DNA of 11,393 nucleotides from an uncultured beta proteobacterium (GTDB lineage Bacteria; Pseudomonadota; Gammaproteobacteria; Burkholderiales; Burkholderiaceae_C), in NCBI GenBank assembly GCA_903870955.1, contig CAIQEX010000462.1, positions 1-11,393 on the forward strand. The letters run 5' to 3'. Below, in pieces: positions 1 to 8,411 of the stretch. How positions within the stretch are numbered: position 1 is the first letter of the stretch; the number at the start of each line of letters is the position of its first letter. Made by a program: the position numbers and the translations under genes. The notes under the pieces were generated by a model, which worked only from the letters and a program-made list of their open reading frames with translations, did no database searches and had not been told where the DNA came from.

Positions 1-92
1 AATACATAAGACAAACAAAAAAGCAGCAACGCGCCTCTGGGCAGACGCCGGGTGGCAGACTGGGAAACGATGGCTGGATTGGGTTGATTCAC
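1..92 (-). CDS. Partial 5' end of a probable membrane protein (possible glycosyltransferase-type)
   Basis: Reading the minus strand from a GTG at 90-92 gives about 30 codons open to the window edge, beginning VNQPNPAIVSQSATRRLPRG (V = Met if used as the start) and then a hydrophobic stretch, ALLLFCLSYV. A short polar, Arg-containing N-terminus followed by a hydrophobic segment is what the first membrane helix of a polytopic protein looks like. From memory, the LPRGALLLFC-YV pattern resembles the start of ArnT/PMT-like glycosyltransferases found in Burkholderiales, but 30 residues cannot establish this. No convincing Shine-Dalgarno precedes the GTG, and the frame stays open upstream into the rpmE2 terminator, so the start is uncertain. 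It lies just downstream of that terminator on the same strand. The rest of the gene lies left of the window. Confidence 0.45.
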   Translation of the reverse strand, partial: MNQPNPAIVSQSATRRLPRGALLLFCLSYV

Positions 93-116
93 GCTGGGTA
101 AATGTGGGTCAGGGCA

Positions 117-152
117 GAAAAAAAGCAGCGCGGTAACCCGGGCTGCTTTTTA
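117..152 (-). terminator. Intrinsic terminator downstream of rpmE2
   Basis: On the minus strand a 9-bp stem AAAAGCAGC/GCTGCTTTT encloses a C-C mismatch, a 3-bp CGG/CCG stem and the tetraloop GTTA, and is followed by a run of seven T. It lies about 30 bases past the rpmE2 stop codon. Because the stem begins with A-tracts, the plus strand also ends in a T-run, so it may work in both directions. It would end rho-rpmE2 transcription and separate it from the gene at 1-92. Confidence 0.85.
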
Positions 153-182
153 AGGATCATCAGGCAAAGACCTGAAATCGAT

Positions 183-440
183 TTACTTCGCTGCGGTCTT
201 GCCGAAACGGTTGCGGAACTTCTCAACGCGACCGCCCATGTTGTCAACGGACTTTTGTGTGCCGGTGTAAAAGGGGTGCGATTCGCTGGTTGTATCAAGC
301 TTGTACAACGGCAGTTCACGGCCGTCTTCCATCTTGATCATTTCTTTGGTGTTCGCGCAAGAACGTGTAACGAATTGGAATCCGTTGGACATGTCCTGGA
401 AGCAAACTTCACGGTAATTGGGGTGAATGCCTTGTTTCAT
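183..440 (-). CDS. rpmE2: 50S ribosomal protein L31 type B
   Basis: This 85-residue protein is a component of the large ribosomal subunit near the central protuberance. It starts [20 protein letters not shown] and ends in a basic tail ([14 protein letters not shown]), both characteristic of L31; the length matches type B proteins. It has only two isolated cysteines (C13 and C28) and lacks the paired CXXC motifs of the zinc-binding form, so it is the zinc-independent (C-minus) paralogue type. The ATG at 438-440 is preceded by a good Shine-Dalgarno, GGAGAAG, about 3 bases upstream. It lies 74 bases downstream of rho on the same strand, with a possible promoter of its own in or near that gap and a strong terminator after it. 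Where zinc-dependent L31 exists elsewhere in a genome, type B forms often replace it under zinc limitation; whether a second copy exists here cannot be seen. Confidence 0.96.
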   Translation of the reverse strand: MKQGIHPNYREVCFQDMSNGFQFVTRSCANTKEMIKMEDGRELPLYKLDTTSESHPFYTGTQKSVDNMGGRVEKFRNRFGKTAAK

Positions 441-506
441 ATCTTCTCCATCAGTTGCGTCAGCCGCCCCGGCCTATTCCGAGGTACTTATCGCGTAAAG
501 CCTACG

Positions 507-535
507 ATTATAACCTAACCGCCACGGCGCATCAT
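507..535 (-). promoter_or_regulatory. Candidate promoter for rpmE2
   Basis: A perfect TATAAT on the minus strand lies at 507-512, immediately after the rho stop codon (515-517) and about 67 bases upstream of the rpmE2 start. At 17-base spacing the -35 element is only ATGATG (530-535), a 3 of 6 match. A perfect TTGACA exists at 535-540, but its spacer would be 22 bases, which is too long for a standard sigma-70 promoter. A perfect -10 in an intergenic position suggests rpmE2 can be transcribed separately from rho; the -35 assignment is uncertain. Confidence 0.45.
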
Positions 536-1777
536 GTCAAAGAACTCGCTATTGGTCTTGGTAGCGCGCATTTGCTTCAGACCCATTTCCATGGCTTCGA
601 TTTCGTCCATGTTGTAGAGGAATTGGCGCAGGATGCGGGTCTTTTGCAAAATTTCCGGTTGCAGCAGCAACTCTTCGCGACGGGTACCGCTGCGATTGAG
701 TTGGATTGAAGGAAAGACGCGCTTCTCGTACAGGCGGCGATCCAGGTGAATTTCTGAATTGCCAGTACCCTTGAATTCTTCAAAAATCACTTCATCCATG
801 CGGCTGCCGGTATCCACCAGAGCCGTTGCGATGATGGTGAGCGATCCACCTTCCTCAACATTGCGGGCCGCTCCCAGGAAGCGTTTGGGCCTTTGCAGCG
901 CATTGGCGTCGACGCCGCCGGTTAACACCTTGCCGGAGGAGGGCACAACGTTGTTGTAGGCGCGCGCAAGACGCGTAATGGAATCCAAAAGGATGACCAC
1001 GTCTTTTTTCAATTCGACCAGGCGCTTGGCGCGTTCAATGACCATTTCAGCCACGTGAACGTGACGTGCGGCGGGTTCATCAAAGGTCGAGGCGATGACC
1101 TCACCCTTCACGGTACGCTGCATTTCGGTCACTTCTTCAGGGCGCTCATCAATCAGCAGCACCATCAGATAGCTCTCGGGGTAATTTGCCGAGATGGCGT
1201 GCGCGATGTGCTGCATCATGACCGTCTTGCCGCTCTTGGGCTGGGCCACGATCAGGGCGCGCTGGCCCTTGCCGATCGGTGCAATGATGTCGATGACGCG
1301 ACCCGTAATGTTTTCTTCGCCCTTAATGTCCTGCTCGAGACGCATTTGCGACTTCGGGAACAAAGGCGTCAGATTCTCAAACATCACCTTGTGTTTGTTG
1401 CTCTCGGGCGGACCACCGTTGACCTTGTCCAGCTTGTTGAGGGCAAAGTAACGTTCGCCATCCTTGGGCGTACGTACTTCACCTTCGATCATGTCGCCGG
1501 TATGCAGATTGAAGCGACGTACCTGGCTTGGGCTGATGTAAATGTCATCCGTGCTGGCGGTGTAGCTGGTGTCCGGGCTGCGCAGAAAACCAAATCCGTC
1601 AGGAAGAATTTCCAGTACGCCATCGGCAATGATCTGCTCACCGGTACGGGCACGTTTCTTGATGATGGCAAACATCAATTCCTGTTTGCGCATGCGGCCG
1701 GTGTTTTCGATCTCAAGCTCTTCAGCCTGCTTCAGGACTTCGGACACGTGCAGTGCCTTGAGTTCGTTTAAATGCAT
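515..1777 (-). CDS. rho: Transcription termination factor Rho
   Basis: Rho is the hexameric RNA-dependent ATPase/translocase that binds C-rich nascent RNA and ends transcription. The 420-residue protein matches the usual length (E. coli 419) and is colinear with it. Visible parts: N-terminal helical domain ([20 protein letters not shown]); primary RNA-binding cold-shock-like domain with RNP1 motif GFGFLR at 61-66; Walker A AQPKSGKT at 178-185; catalytic Glu in [10 protein letters not shown] (E211); Walker B VVILLDS with D265; Q/R-loop region [17 protein letters not shown] at 284-300; and arginine finger R366 in [10 protein letters not shown]. All key residues are intact, and there is no extra insertion domain of the kind seen in some high-GC lineages. 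The ATG at 1775-1777 gives the standard family start MHLNELK; its Shine-Dalgarno is weak. It lies downstream of trxA and upstream of rpmE2. Autogenous control through its leader is likely from family knowledge. Confidence 0.99.
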   Translation of the reverse strand: MHLNELKALHVSEVLKQAEELEIENTGRMRKQELMFAIIKKRARTGEQIIADGVLEILPDGFGFLRSPDTSYTASTDDIYISPSQVRRFNLHTGDMIEGEVRTPKDGERYFALNKLDKVNGGPPESNKHKVMFENLTPLFPKSQMRLEQDIKGEENITGRVIDIIAPIGKGQRALIVAQPKSGKTVMMQHIAHAISANYPESYLMVLLIDERPEEVTEMQRTVKGEVIASTFDEPAARHVHVAEMVIERAKRLVELKKDVVILLDSITRLARAYNNVVPSSGKVLTGGVDANALQRPKRFLGAARNVEEGGSLTIIATALVDTGSRMDEVIFEEFKGTGNSEIHLDRRLYEKRVFPSIQLNRSGTRREELLLQPEILQKTRILRQFLYNMDEIEAMEMGLKQMRATKTNSEFFDMMRRGG

Positions 1778-1945
1778 GGATTGGGTCCCGTAGGGCGTTG
1801 CCGAAATATTCGGAGGAAAACCGGATTAGTCTTGATTCAGGGGAATAAGGGAGAGGCTAGATGGGTCGCTCGGGCCTCAGCGTTCTGCGCTGGTAAAGAG
1901 CGCCTGTCCTTCAACGGTTCAGTGAACTGAGCGTAATTATGACAG
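1778..1945 (-). promoter_or_regulatory. rho 5' leader with C-rich, G-poor stretch and hairpins
   Basis: This stretch precedes rho and contains no credible gene. Read on the minus strand, 1812-1861 is C-rich and G-poor (19 C and 5 G in 50 bases, rich in CC and TC dinucleotides), the composition of a Rho utilisation (rut) site. Two inverted repeats flank it: CAGCG-N5-CGCTG at 1878-1892, and CCGAA-N3-TTCGG at 1801-1813, whose near edge is 23 bases before the rho ATG. Further upstream is the 11-bp palindrome GTTCA-N-TGAAC at 1917-1927. E. coli rho is known to be attenuated by Rho in its leader; that the same happens here is inferred from composition only. Confidence 0.4.
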
Positions 1946-1964
1946 GAAAAATCGGCCGTGCAGC
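1936..1964 (-). promoter_or_regulatory. Weak candidate rho promoter
   Basis: CATAAT (5 of 6 to the -10 consensus) lies on the minus strand at 1936-1941, directly after the trxA terminator T-run. It would give a rho leader of about 150 bases. No good -35 is present at standard spacing, because the sequence there is the terminator stem. The call rests on the -10 element and position only. Confidence 0.22.
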
Positions 1965-1977
1965 AGTGTCACGGCCG
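1946..1977 (-). terminator. Intrinsic terminator of trxA
   Basis: On the minus strand a perfect 8-bp GC-rich stem CGGCCGTG/CACGGCCG (1953-1960 with 1970-1977) with a 9-base loop is followed by ATTTTT. It begins about 15 bases after the trxA stop codon. It separates trxA transcription from rho, so rho probably has its own promoter. Confidence 0.85.
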
Positions 1978-1992
1978 TGGCTTGCAAAAGCG

Positions 1993-2331
1993 TTAACGTC
2001 CAGCCAGTTGTTCGTCAATAAAGGCAGTCATCTGCGCTTTGCTCATGGCGCCGACTTTTGTGGCTGCCAATTGGCCGTCCTTGAACAGCATCAGCGTGGG
2101 AATACCCCGAATGCCGAACTTTGCGGGAATGTCGCGGTTTTCGTCCACGTTCATCTTGGCAATCTGTAGCTTGCCAGCATAATTTGTCGACACCTCGTCC
2201 AGAATGGGGGCGATCATCTTGCAAGGGCCGCACCATTCAGCCCAATAATCGACCAAAGTCGGTTGGGTTGCTTGTAGAACGTCGGCTTCAAAAGATGCGT
2301 CGGTAACGTGTTTGATCAAGTCGCTGGCCAT
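1993..2331 (-). CDS. trxA: Thioredoxin 1
   Basis: This is a small cytoplasmic dithiol oxidoreductase that reduces protein disulfides and is itself recycled by thioredoxin reductase. The 112-residue product has the classic active site WCGPC (C34 and C37), the buried acid D28 in LVDYWAEWC, and the cis-proline P78 in [11 protein letters not shown]; length and fold order match thioredoxin 1. The reading frame extends 50 codons further upstream, but the ATG at 2329-2331 (MASDLIKHV) is chosen because it gives the normal family N-terminus and has a good Shine-Dalgarno (AGGAAAG) at proper spacing. The extension would also run into the divergent addB-like gene. There is no signal peptide. It is followed by an intrinsic terminator and then rho, an order I recall as common in Burkholderiales, and it is divergent from the AddAB-type operon. 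Confidence 0.98.
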   Translation of the reverse strand: MASDLIKHVTDASFEADVLQATQPTLVDYWAEWCGPCKMIAPILDEVSTNYAGKLQIAKMNVDENRDIPAKFGIRGIPTLMLFKDGQLAATKVGAMSKAQMTAFIDEQLAGR

Positions 2332-2376
2332 GGGCTTTCCTTTTGGGGTTTCAGATACAGCTAAAGTTGCGGCATT
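2332..2376. promoter_or_regulatory. Short divergent intergenic region between trxA and the addB-like gene
   Basis: Only 45 bases separate the trxA start (minus) from the addB-like start (plus). The trxA Shine-Dalgarno lies here. I find no convincing sigma-70 promoter for either direction inside the gap. The promoters therefore probably lie within the opposing coding sequences, and the two transcripts would overlap at their 5' ends. Confidence 0.4.
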
Positions 2377-5040
2377 GTGACAGAAACCAAGCTCCCTCCT
2401 TTCGCTGTTTCCACTATGGACGGTATAGGCAAAATTGATGTACCCGGAGGAATCGCGGCCTTCTCGTATACGGCCGATCACCCCGTCGTCGCCCTGTGGG
2501 TGAAATCGAAAGTCGGATTTTTGTCACGCTTGGAGGCTGCAATTAAGGCCGGTGGTTTCCATCCCGCGCGCACGCTGGTTTTGTTGCCCTACGCGCAACT
2601 GAGGCCGTTGGCAGCCCGTCTGTGGGCCCAATACTTTGGAGATGGATTTTCTCCTCAGTTTGAAACCACCATGAACTGGTGCGCAACCCGTGCCACGCAG
2701 GAGCGCGCGCCAACGGATATCCGTATGGACCGTGTCTGGGACATTTTGACGGCGCAAAACCTGCTCGTGAAGGCTGGTTTGGCGGACCAGCAAACGCTGT
2801 TGGCTGGTTACTTGGTGGATACTGCGCACCAATTGGCGCCACTGGCCTCTGCTTGCCCACCTGAGCTTCGCGCACGATGGGCCGAGCTGGCACGCGAGGC
2901 AACTGTGCTGGGCATGTCTGGCAGCGCGATGGCCTGGGAGGTGGCAGTTGCGCGGATTGCCGTGGAGTGGGCCGCACTTTCGAGCTATGCCAGCGACATC
3001 CTTTTTGACCCAGCCCAGTGCCATGGGGTTGATTTTTTGGTGATGGTGCGCGGTATTGTCGAAGATCCTCTGGTCGAGGGCTTGCGGCGGGTCTGGCAGG
3101 ATCGTCTCGCGATGTTGCCACTTCAGACGCCCGAGGCAGTCGTTGGTGCCGATGTTCCCCTTGCGCACTCCGCAGTCGGGATGCACGCTTGCAAGGATGC
3201 AGAAGACGAGGCCCAGCGCTGCACCGCACAAGCTTTGGCGCACATTGCAAAGGGTCAATTTCCCTTGGCTTTGGTGTCTTCCGACCGGGTACTGACACGT
3301 CGGGTGCGCGCGCTTTTGGACGCTGCGGGTGTGGCGATACGCGATGAAAACGGCTGGAAACTCTCTACCAGTTATGCCGCTTCAGCGGTCATGGCCTTGC
3401 TCCAGGCCAGCGCGTGGAATGCCTCGACCGACCAGGTATTGAACTGGTTAAAAGTCACTGCGCCAGATTTTGTCTCTGAACAAGACAACCTGGAAGCGCT
3501 ATTGCGGCGTGAACAAGTGCGTGACTGGCGCCATGTGGCGCAGTTGCCCCGCTTAAAGAAACATGCCACTCTGCCGGCGTCGGTGCAGTTGATCAATGAT
3601 TTGCGCGATAGCAGCAAAGGCTTGCGTATGCTGGCGCAATGGCTGGGTTGGTTGCGCGGCGCACTCATAACCTGTGGCATTTGGGGGCGGTTGGAAGAAG
3701 AGGGTGCCGGGCTCCAAATTCTGGCGATGATGCACCTGAACGGCGAAGTCAACGCCGCTACCCATGCACTGCTATCCGAGTCGCTATGGTCACAGAGTCG
3801 CCTGGACTTGGCCGAATTCAGCCAGTGGGTCAATGAAGCATTGGAAGCCGAAAGCTATAAACCGCCGTATCCGGATCAGGAGCAGTTGGTGATCCTGCCC
3901 ATGAGCCAGATGCTTGGCCGACCCTTCGCAGGGGTTTTGCTGGCGGGTTGCGACGCCGTGCGCTTGCAGTCTGCGCCTGAGCCTTCAGGGCATTGGACCG
4001 CAGCGCAGCGCCTTGCGTTGGGCCTCCCATCGCGAGAAACGCTGCAAACCAATGTGCTAACTGCCTGGCACAACGCGCTGAAGACGCCGGTGTGTGATGT
4101 GTTTTGGCGAAGCGCTGACGAAACCGGGGAAGAGTTGCTGCCCAGCCCGCTGGTGCAACTGCTGGAACTGTCGCAGATGCCTTGTGCGGATGCTCCAGAT
4201 CCGCGTTTGCAACGCATGCTGAGAGGCGAGCCCACAGTGCCGCCTTTGCCCACGGGGGATTTGCTACCCGTGTCGTACCTGACGCAGGGCTCTTACGACG
4301 ATCTTCGTATGTGCCCGTATCGGTTCTTTGCCATGCGGCAATTGGGTTTGAAATCCGTCGATGAACTGGATTCGGAAGTCGATAAGCGTGATTTTGGTCT
4401 TTGGCTGCATGCCGTTCTGCAACATTTTCATGAGTCTCTGGCGGCCATTGGGACGCTTTCGCGTGCGCAACGCGAGGCTTTGCTGGAAGATTCCTGCCTT
4501 TCAGTTACCCGGTCCATGGGGCTTCCAGAAGGCGAGTTTTTACCTTTTGCGGTGGCATGGCCCGCCATGGCCACGGGTTACCTGGACTGGCTGCAAACAC
4601 ACGAGGCCCAGCAGGCGGCCGTTTACCAAAATGGGGAGATCGATCAGGTGCAGCGATTGGGCACACTCGAAATCAGGGGCCGCATCGACCGCATCGATAG
4701 CCTGCCAGACGGCGGCATTATGGTGTTGGACTACAAGACAGAAAACATCGCCAAGACCAAGGCCCGTGCCAAAGATCCGCTGGAAGATACCCAGATGGCC
4801 TTTTATGCAGCCTTGATGCCGCAGGAAACTTTGCGTGGTGGCTATATCAACATTGCGGAAAAGAAAACCGAGTGCGTCGAGCAGCAGCAACTCGTCGAAG
4901 CGCGCGATGCCTTGATTGAGGGCATGCTGAGTGATCTGCAGCGCATTGCTGCAGGCGCGGTGCTGCCGGCCTTGGGCCAGGGAAGTGCATGTGAGTTCTG
5001 TCAAGCACGCGGCCTTTGCCGTAAGGACTTCTGGACATGA
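2377..5040 (+). CDS. addB: AddB-like subunit, PD-(D/E)XK nuclease with Fe-S cluster motif
   Basis: This is probably the AddB-type subunit of an AddAB helicase-nuclease that resects double-strand DNA ends for RecA-dependent recombination. Of 887 residues, the C-terminal third is diagnostic: first cluster cysteine C646 in RMCPYRFF; nuclease His H678 in [20 protein letters not shown] (D771 and D774) followed by MVLDYKTE (D785, K787), the PD-(D/E)XK core; then [10 protein letters not shown] with C872, C875 and C881. The one-plus-three cysteine spacing is the AddB Fe-S pattern that staples the nuclease domain. The N-terminal ~600 residues look like a degenerate UvrD-like fold ([22 protein letters not shown]) with no Walker A, so it is probably not an active helicase. 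B. subtilis AddB is longer (about 1160). The GTG at 2377 has no clear Shine-Dalgarno; an ATG at 2416 (residue 14) is an alternative. The stop overlaps the next gene by 4 bases. The name addB is by analogy; beta-proteobacterial members are usually annotated as 'probable DNA repair protein' or 'PD-(D/E)XK nuclease family'. Confidence 0.88.
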   Translation: MTETKLPPFAVSTMDGIGKIDVPGGIAAFSYTADHPVVALWVKSKVGFLSRLEAAIKAGGFHPARTLVLLPYAQLRPLAARLWAQYFGDGFSPQFETTMNWCATRATQERAPTDIRMDRVWDILTAQNLLVKAGLADQQTLLAGYLVDTAHQLAPLASACPPELRARWAELAREATVLGMSGSAMAWEVAVARIAVEWAALSSYASDILFDPAQCHGVDFLVMVRGIVEDPLVEGLRRVWQDRLAMLPLQTPEAVVGADVPLAHSAVGMHACKDAEDEAQRCTAQALAHIAKGQFPLALVSSDRVLTRRVRALLDAAGVAIRDENGWKLSTSYAASAVMALLQASAWNASTDQVLNWLKVTAPDFVSEQDNLEALLRREQVRDWRHVAQLPRLKKHATLPASVQLINDLRDSSKGLRMLAQWLGWLRGALITCGIWGRLEEEGAGLQILAMMHLNGEVNAATHALLSESLWSQSRLDLAEFSQWVNEALEAESYKPPYPDQEQLVILPMSQMLGRPFAGVLLAGCDAVRLQSAPEPSGHWTAAQRLALGLPSRETLQTNVLTAWHNALKTPVCDVFWRSADETGEELLPSPLVQLLELSQMPCADAPDPRLQRMLRGEPTVPPLPTGDLLPVSYLTQGSYDDLRMCPYRFFAMRQLGLKSVDELDSEVDKRDFGLWLHAVLQHFHESLAAIGTLSRAQREALLEDSCLSVTRSMGLPEGEFLPFAVAWPAMATGYLDWLQTHEAQQAAVYQNGEIDQVQRLGTLEIRGRIDRIDSLPDGGIMVLDYKTENIAKTKARAKDPLEDTQMAFYAALMPQETLRGGYINIAEKKTECVEQQQLVEARDALIEGMLSDLQRIAAGAVLPALGQGSACEFCQARGLCRKDFWT

Positions 5041-8000
5041 CTAGCGTGCCGCAAACCTCTTTTGAACATGACGGCACCCCGATTGAACGGGCGCATTTCT
5101 ACCAAATCGCCTGTGACCCGCGTCGCAGCGTGGCAGTTGAAGCCTGCGCTGGGGCCGGTAAAACGTGGATGCTGGTGTCGCGCATGGTGCGGGCCCTTTT
5201 GGAGGGGTGTGCTCCGCAGGATATTTTGGCCATTACCTTCACCAAGAAGGCTGCTGGAGAAATGCGCCAGCGCCTGCACCAGTGGTTGTATGACTTTTCC
5301 ACTGCAAGTGACGAAACCCTTCAGCAGGAGTTGCACATCCGTGGCATGGCTGAGCCAGCCACCAAGCTGCAATTGCAAACTCTACGCGGCATGCACGCGG
5401 CGCTATTGCAATCCGGCAGGCCTGTGCAGGTGCGCACTTTTCATAGCTGGTTTGCCACTTTGCTGCGCAGCGCTCCGCTGGGCGTATTGCATGCGCTGGG
5501 TTTACCCACGGCGTATCAACTGCTGGAAGACGACAAAAAAGCCACAGCATTGGTGTGGCGGCGTTTTCAGACACGTGTAGCGGCCGACCCGCAAGCGCGT
5601 GCAGACTTTGCCGATGCAGTGGCTGCCTATGGACGCTTCAACGCCCAAAAAGCGCTGGAGTCCGCGTTGGTTAAGCGAACGGAATTTGCACTGGCTGATG
5701 CCCATGGCGTCGTCGACCAGTCGGTATCCACCTTCGCCGAGCAGTTTCCGGACTTTGCTGATTTTGCTGTGCCTGAAGAGGCTTTGCGCAGCACTTCTGT
5801 TCGGGCCTTGTTGCAACAGGCAGCAAGCGTGTTGGGCCAACAAAAGGGGGCGAATTGCCTGAAGGCTGCCAGCGGGTTGGAGCGTGCGTTGACCGAACAA
5901 AATGACGCTGGTGTTTTTGACGCCTTGCTGACCCAAAAAGGGGAAGCACGCAAGCTGGGTGACAAATATGCCGGTGCTGATGCCGTGCAGGCAGCACAGG
6001 ACTACGTGCTGCGACTGGGGCAGGTCCAGCTGCAGCATGCCGCCTGGTTGCATCAACACCGCATGGCCCGGCTCACCCGCGGCTTGCTGGCGGATTATGC
6101 GCAACTCAAGCGCGAGCGCGGCTGGATCGATATGGGCGACTTGGAGTACGCCGCACTGCGCTTGCTGTCGGACGAAGTATTGAGTGGTTGGATACAAGAA
6201 CGGCTGGATGCGCGCGTGCGCCATCTGTTGATTGACGAATTTCAGGACACCAACCCCTTGCAGTGGCAGGCCTTGCATGCCTGGCTTTCGGGCTATGCCG
6301 GTGCAGGCAACGCGCCCGCGGTGTTCATCGTGGGTGACCCCAAGCAAAGCATTTACCGTTTTCGCCGGGCCGAACCGCAGGTGTTTCGCGCCGCTAAAGA
6401 ATTTGTGAAGGTCGGTTTGCGTGGCGATGTCCTGAGCTGCGACCACACCCGGCGCAACGCCCAAGCCATCATTGGTGCGGTCAACGCCGTGATGCGCGAG
6501 GCACAAGCGCAGCAGGAGTTCGAGGGCTTTCGAGCCCACAGCACGGAATCCGCGGAAAGCGGACAGGTGCTTCAACTGCCCGCCATTCCCTTGGCCGCAA
6601 CCCAAGTCAGCGAAGCGCGCCAGCATTGGCGCGACTCGCTCACGGAACCTCGCTTCGAAGAGGAGGAAAGCCGCAAGGTGATGGAGTGCCGTCAAGCGGC
6701 TCACTGGTTGCAGGGCAGGCTAAATGATCCATCATCTGGCTTGGCGCCCAAGGACATCATGGTGCTGGCGCGCAAGCGTGCCATTCTGGGTCTGCTGGAG
6801 AATGAACTGGCTGCGCTGCGGATACCCACCCAGCAGCCGGAAAAAAGTGACTTGATGGATTTTGCTGAGGTGCAGGATCTGGTGGCGCTGCTGGATGTTC
6901 TGGTCTCGCCCCGCCACGACATTGCACTGGCGCGTGCACTCAAGTCGCCATTATTCGGTGTGAGCGACGCGGACCTGGTGCAACTGGTGGTTCAGGTGCG
7001 ACGTGCGCAAGCCGTGGCGTTGCCCAATGCGCCATCGGGCTGGATGCAGACGCTGCAGTCGGGTGTTGTCTTACCGGCGGCGCTTCAAGCGGCAACCGCA
7101 AAGCTCGTGGTTTGGCAGAGCTGGGTGGAGCAACAATCGCCCCACGATGCACTGAGCGCCATTTACCAGGATGGTGACGTGTTGGCACGCTTTGCGAAGG
7201 CAGTGCCTGAGAATATGCGTGAGGGCGTCGTCGCCAATTTGGTCGCCTTATTGCACGCTGCGCTCGCCATAGACGGTGGGCGCTACACCACGGCATACAG
7301 TTTTGTGCGTGCGTTGCGTGCCGGCGGCATTGCGGCGCCCGTGCGTTCGGATAGCCAAGCGGTAAGGCTGTTGACCATCCACGGTGCCAAGGGATTGGAG
7401 GCACCACTGGTTTTGATGCTCGACACCGATGCCCGTGAACCGAACGCTCAGACAATGGACGCGCTGGTGGATTGGCCAGGGCAGGCCGCGTTCCCGCGCC
7501 GCTTTGTATTTCTCGCCAGTGAAACCCATCCGCCGGCATGCGTGGCGGACGCCCTGGTGGTCGAGCGATCAGCGCGCAGTCGGGAAGAACTCAATGCGCT
7601 TTATGTGGCGCTCACCCGCACGCAACAAACGCTGGTGCTTTCCAGTACCCAGCCGCGCAGCGCCAGTTCGGCAAGTTGGTGGAGCCGGTTGACACCGCAT
7701 GCCAAGGTCTTGGAAACCTTGCCCGAGGTTTCGCCGTCAGTTTCTGCCCCGACGATGGCGCCCGATGCAGGTATTCAGGTGGCTGCAGCTGAGTCTAAAC
7801 AATTTGCTTTTCAGGTTTTGCCTGAATTGCCGCCGGAAGCTCGCCTTGGACTGAATCAAGCTGTCACCCGCAATGGGGAGGTGCCAGCTGACAAAACGCA
7901 AGACAGTGATGACTCGCGCATCGGACAAGCCATGCATCGGCTGCTGGAGTGGCTGCCGGTGCGCAGTGGTGGCTATGAGGCACTCCAAGCGGACGCCAAG

Positions 8001-8411
8001 GCTGGTGAGGCCCCTATCCCGCATTGGTCAGATATCCAACGTCAGTCGGTTGCTACCCAGTTCTTGCTGGATGCGGACCAATTGGCACAGGCGGTCCAGA
8101 TGGCGCAGGCAATCGCCACGGGCGAGGCAGCATGGGCGTGGAATGCGGACGACTTGAAGTGGCATCAGAACGAGGTCCCTCTCAGCCGGGGTGGACGCTT
8201 GCTACGCATCGATAGACTGGTGCAAACGCGCGCTGACGGGCAATGGTGGGTGTTGGATTACAAATCCAAGACAGCGCCTCAAAAAGATGCTGAATTGTGT
8301 GCTCAACTCCTGGGCTACCGCGACGCGATTGAACAGGCCACGCCAGGTCAGTTTATTCGCGCAGCCTTTTTGACGCCGCAGGGCGCACTGATTGAATTAA
8401 GTCCCCTATGA
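5037..8411 (+). CDS. addA: AddA-like UvrD/RecB-family helicase-nuclease
   Basis: This is the probable motor and second nuclease of the AddAB-type end-resection complex: a 3'-5' SF1A helicase with a C-terminal RecB-type nuclease domain, 1124 residues (B. subtilis AddA about 1230). Motifs in order: Walker A ACAGAGKT (36-43); motif Ia AITFTKKAAGEMRQRL; Walker B IDEFQDT (399-405); motif III VGDPKQSIYRFR (432-443); motif V TIHGAKGLE (780-788); motif VI YVALTRT (856-862); then nuclease His H967 in IGQAMHRLLEWL, D1059 in LRIDRLV, and D1074 and K1076 in VLDYKSK. All helicase and nuclease catalytic residues appear intact. Start ATG 5037-5039 overlaps the addB-like stop as ATGA, implying translational coupling and equimolar production. 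The 3' end overlaps the flavoprotein start in the same way. RecB is the main alternative, but RecB partners with RecC (no Fe-S nuclease) and RecD, which are absent here. Confidence 0.92.
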   Translation: MTSVPQTSFEHDGTPIERAHFYQIACDPRRSVAVEACAGAGKTWMLVSRMVRALLEGCAPQDILAITFTKKAAGEMRQRLHQWLYDFSTASDETLQQELHIRGMAEPATKLQLQTLRGMHAALLQSGRPVQVRTFHSWFATLLRSAPLGVLHALGLPTAYQLLEDDKKATALVWRRFQTRVAADPQARADFADAVAAYGRFNAQKALESALVKRTEFALADAHGVVDQSVSTFAEQFPDFADFAVPEEALRSTSVRALLQQAASVLGQQKGANCLKAASGLERALTEQNDAGVFDALLTQKGEARKLGDKYAGADAVQAAQDYVLRLGQVQLQHAAWLHQHRMARLTRGLLADYAQLKRERGWIDMGDLEYAALRLLSDEVLSGWIQERLDARVRHLLIDEFQDTNPLQWQALHAWLSGYAGAGNAPAVFIVGDPKQSIYRFRRAEPQVFRAAKEFVKVGLRGDVLSCDHTRRNAQAIIGAVNAVMREAQAQQEFEGFRAHSTESAESGQVLQLPAIPLAATQVSEARQHWRDSLTEPRFEEEESRKVMECRQAAHWLQGRLNDPSSGLAPKDIMVLARKRAILGLLENELAALRIPTQQPEKSDLMDFAEVQDLVALLDVLVSPRHDIALARALKSPLFGVSDADLVQLVVQVRRAQAVALPNAPSGWMQTLQSGVVLPAALQAATAKLVVWQSWVEQQSPHDALSAIYQDGDVLARFAKAVPENMREGVVANLVALLHAALAIDGGRYTTAYSFVRALRAGGIAAPVRSDSQAVRLLTIHGAKGLEAPLVLMLDTDAREPNAQTMDALVDWPGQAAFPRRFVFLASETHPPACVADALVVERSARSREELNALYVALTRTQQTLVLSSTQPRSASSASWWSRLTPHAKVLETLPEVSPSVSAPTMAPDAGIQVAAAESKQFAFQVLPELPPEARLGLNQAVTRNGEVPADKTQDSDDSRIGQAMHRLLEWLPVRSGGYEALQADAKAGEAPIPHWSDIQRQSVATQFLLDADQLAQAVQMAQAIATGEAAWAWNADDLKWHQNEVPLSRGGRLLRIDRLVQTRADGQWWVLDYKSKTAPQKDAELCAQLLGYRDAIEQATPGQFIRAAFLTPQGALIELSPL

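Noticed and set aside
102..518. A 138-codon plus-strand open frame opposite rpmE2
   Set aside because: It is antisense to rpmE2, spans its terminator and promoter region, and has no recognisable motif.
1055..1771. A 238-codon open frame on the plus strand opposite rho
   Set aside because: It lies wholly antisense to an unmistakable, intact rho gene, shows no recognisable domain, and is explained by the codon bias of a GC-rich gene.
1917..1930. Palindrome GTTCAGTGAAC upstream of rho considered as an operator
   Set aside because: It is a single short inverted repeat that matches no regulator site I can name; it is kept only as part of the leader description.
2332..2481. A 50-residue N-terminal extension of thioredoxin
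   Set aside because: Thioredoxin 1 normally starts where MASDLIKHV does; the extension overlaps the divergent gene, and the internal ATG has the good ribosome site.
5502..6704. A 400-codon open frame on the minus strand inside the addA-like gene
   Set aside because: It overlaps the conserved helicase region including the DEFQDT motif on the other strand, and its translation looks like a shadow with no family features.
6940..7539. A 199-codon minus-strand open frame inside the addA-like gene
   Set aside because: Its composition is Arg/Pro/Ala/His-rich, typical of antisense frames in GC-rich DNA, and it covers conserved helicase sequence on the plus strand.
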